In this document: in pieces, positions 52,562-53,535 of the stretch
Numbering within the stretch: the first letter of the stretch is position 1
Layout: the number at the start of each line of letters is the position of its first letter
From: Paenibacillus sp. FSL H7-0331
GTDB taxonomy: Bacteria > Bacillota > Bacilli > Paenibacillales > NBRC-103111
Direction of reading: 5' to 3'
NCBI RefSeq assembly: GCF_001956045.1
Contig: NZ_MRTH01000048.1
Location: forward strand, 1 to 53,535
Length of the DNA stretch: 53,535 nt
Notes under the pieces: model-generated
Told to the model about the DNA's origin: nothing
The model's input: the letters and a program-made list of their open reading frames with translations, nothing else
The model's database searches: none
Made by a program: the position numbers and the translations under genes

Positions 52562-52994
52562 TTGCAAAATTTGCTTGAAGGAACAAAGCTCAGATCCGTA
52601 TTTCGTTATGGAGATAGGTCATTATGTGATTTACCATGCTCCTGTAGAGAAGCAATTGGTTGGTTATTTGTATGTTGAACCGAAAAGGCATGTTGAATCG
52701 TGGCACGAATTATCATCCGATGAAAAAAGCGAGCTTCCTGAGATCATTGCACAGCTGGAAAAAATGCTCTATCAGGAAATTCAGGCTGAGAGGGTATACA
52801 CGTTGACAGTGGGAGAGGTTGTCAGACATCTGCATATCCATCTCATTCCGAGGTGCGCAGGTGATGCAATCGATGGTCTCGAGTTGATTCAACGGGCAGC
52901 TGGCCCCATGGGGACGGGTCAACCTGTTAGTAAAGCGGATATCCAGCAGTTTATAGAGAGAGTACAAGTACTCAACGGCAAATCAGTTCAATAA
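52554..52994 (+). CDS. HIT-family protein
   Basis: 146 residues from ATG 52554, overlapping the end of the response-regulator gene by 8 bp. Starts CKICLKEQ with a Cys pair (possible zinc site), then YLYVEPKRHVESWHEL and the histidine triad HLHIHLIPR. HIT proteins hydrolyse nucleoside phosphoramidates, diadenosine polyphosphates or similar. Overlap with the two-component gene implies coupled translation, unusual for this family. Confidence 0.85.
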   Translation: MSNCKICLKEQSSDPYFVMEIGHYVIYHAPVEKQLVGYLYVEPKRHVESWHELSSDEKSELPEIIAQLEKMLYQEIQAERVYTLTVGEVVRHLHIHLIPRCAGDAIDGLELIQRAAGPMGTGQPVSKADIQQFIERVQVLNGKSVQ

Positions 52995-53186
52995 AATGAG
53001 TCGAAATAATCATCTATACTCAAGAGAATAATGCCGTGCCCAGAGAAGCTTCAAATTGGGGACGGTTATTTGTTGATGAGATAGGGACTATGGACGGCAA
53101 TCGAACCTCGCCATTATGATAAGGCTACGAAATTTGTAACTGTTGCATTAGTCATGAGAAAAGAGAAACGAGAGGAAGGAAGTAAT

Positions 53187-53440
53187 ATGCAAACAAGTAT
53201 GGAAGCACGCATTCCAGCGGCTTCGAACTCATCCACGCTATGGAAAAAACTACAGCGGAACCGATGCTCTATTTCATGGTCTTACCTGGTGTTCTGTACT
53301 TTTTGATCTTCAAGTACTGGCCCATGTACGGAATATTTATTGCGTTCAAAGACTATCAGCCTTTCCTTGGCTTTTTATACGAAAATGAATGTCTGAAAAA
53401 AGCGCAAAAAGACACTCCTCTATTAAAACAAGAATGTTAA
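53187..53440 (+). pseudogene. Truncated, frameshifted LplB-type sugar permease
   Basis: ATG 53187 after GGAAGGAAG encodes a ~25-residue N-terminus ending LWKKLQRN. A frameshift near 53260 leads to MLYFMVLPGVLYFLIFKYWP and YGIFIAFKDYQPFLGF, the LplB N-terminal helix and first loop. After about 53380 the sequence leaves the family (YENECLKKAQ) and soon stops. The 301-residue LplB gene at 13 kb shows the same start. Likely broken by an insertion or rearrangement. Confidence 0.7.
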
Positions 53441-53447
53441 AAAATTT

Positions 53448-53535
53448 TTAAGAGGCTTCGGTGGATTCTACTTTAACAGTGAACCCCTGGGCCTCAATCT
53501 TTTTTATCCAGTATTCCACAGAAGATGTCGAAGAG
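53448..53535 (-). CDS. Partial minus-strand ORF at the window edge
   Basis: From the right edge an open frame of ~29 codons reads SVEYWIKKIEAQGFTVKVES and ends at TAA (53448-53450). Composition is protein-like. It directly abuts the truncated permease and could be the 3' end of the element that disrupted it. Family not recognised. Confidence 0.3.
   Translation of the reverse strand, partial: SSTSSVEYWIKKIEAQGFTVKVESTEAS

Overview
The window looks like chromosome from a Paenibacillus-like member of the Bacillota. The signs are AGGAGG-type ribosome sites, frequent GTG and TTG starts, a large secreted enzyme ending in three S-layer homology domains, LplB/LplC-type sugar permeases, a YesM/YesN-type two-component pair, and many carbohydrate and peptide ABC transporters. 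No rRNA, tRNA, CRISPR array or intact transposase is visible. Base composition changes along the window. Sixty-base lines counted by hand give 25-27% G+C inside 13-19 kb, 58% inside 20.4-21.4 kb, and 42-65% inside the 36.5-40.3 kb operon, so several pieces probably have different histories.

Left part (1-11.4 kb): the 3' part of a secreted beta-helix carbohydrate-active enzyme with two tandem C-terminal modules; a decayed SDR/MerR pair; a leucine-rich-repeat protein; and a small HxlR regulator / NAD(P)-binding protein / membrane protein cassette bounded by a perfect 29-bp inverted repeat. A 2-kb graveyard of sugar-catabolism gene fragments follows, still carrying a good catabolite-type promoter. 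Then come a PHP-domain phosphoesterase, a DapA-family lyase and a histidine phosphatase.

Middle (11.4-36 kb): a tight, very AT-rich seven-gene operon joins an LplABC-type importer (binding protein and two permeases) to a GldA/GldF/GldG-like ABC system plus a DUF4340-like protein. Next are a metallophosphoesterase, a GC-rich ArsR + SRPBCC pair, a 1433-residue surface phosphatase (CBM-like, Ig-like, cohesin-like, metallophosphatase, two Big_2-like and three SLH domains), a string of pseudogenes (sulfatase, serine recombinase, MFS/aldo-keto-reductase chimera), and a minus-strand cluster of binding protein, two permeases, metallophosphoesterase and MBL-fold hydrolase. A DeoR regulator is divergent from that cluster.

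Right part (36.4-53.5 kb): a long plus-strand array encodes a hydantoinase/5-oxoprolinase pair (HyuA/HyuB), an FrlD-like sugar kinase, an FrlB-like SIS deglycase, a GntR/UTRA regulator, a complete Opp/Dpp-type transporter, a YesM/YesN pair and a HIT protein. A recurring GTACAA motif links the promoters. The best functional reading is uptake and breakdown of a glycated (Amadori) compound whose amino-acid part is a lactam or hydantoin, such as fructosyl-pyroglutamate. This is a hypothesis. The window ends in a frameshifted, truncated sugar permease and the edge of an unidentified minus-strand ORF.
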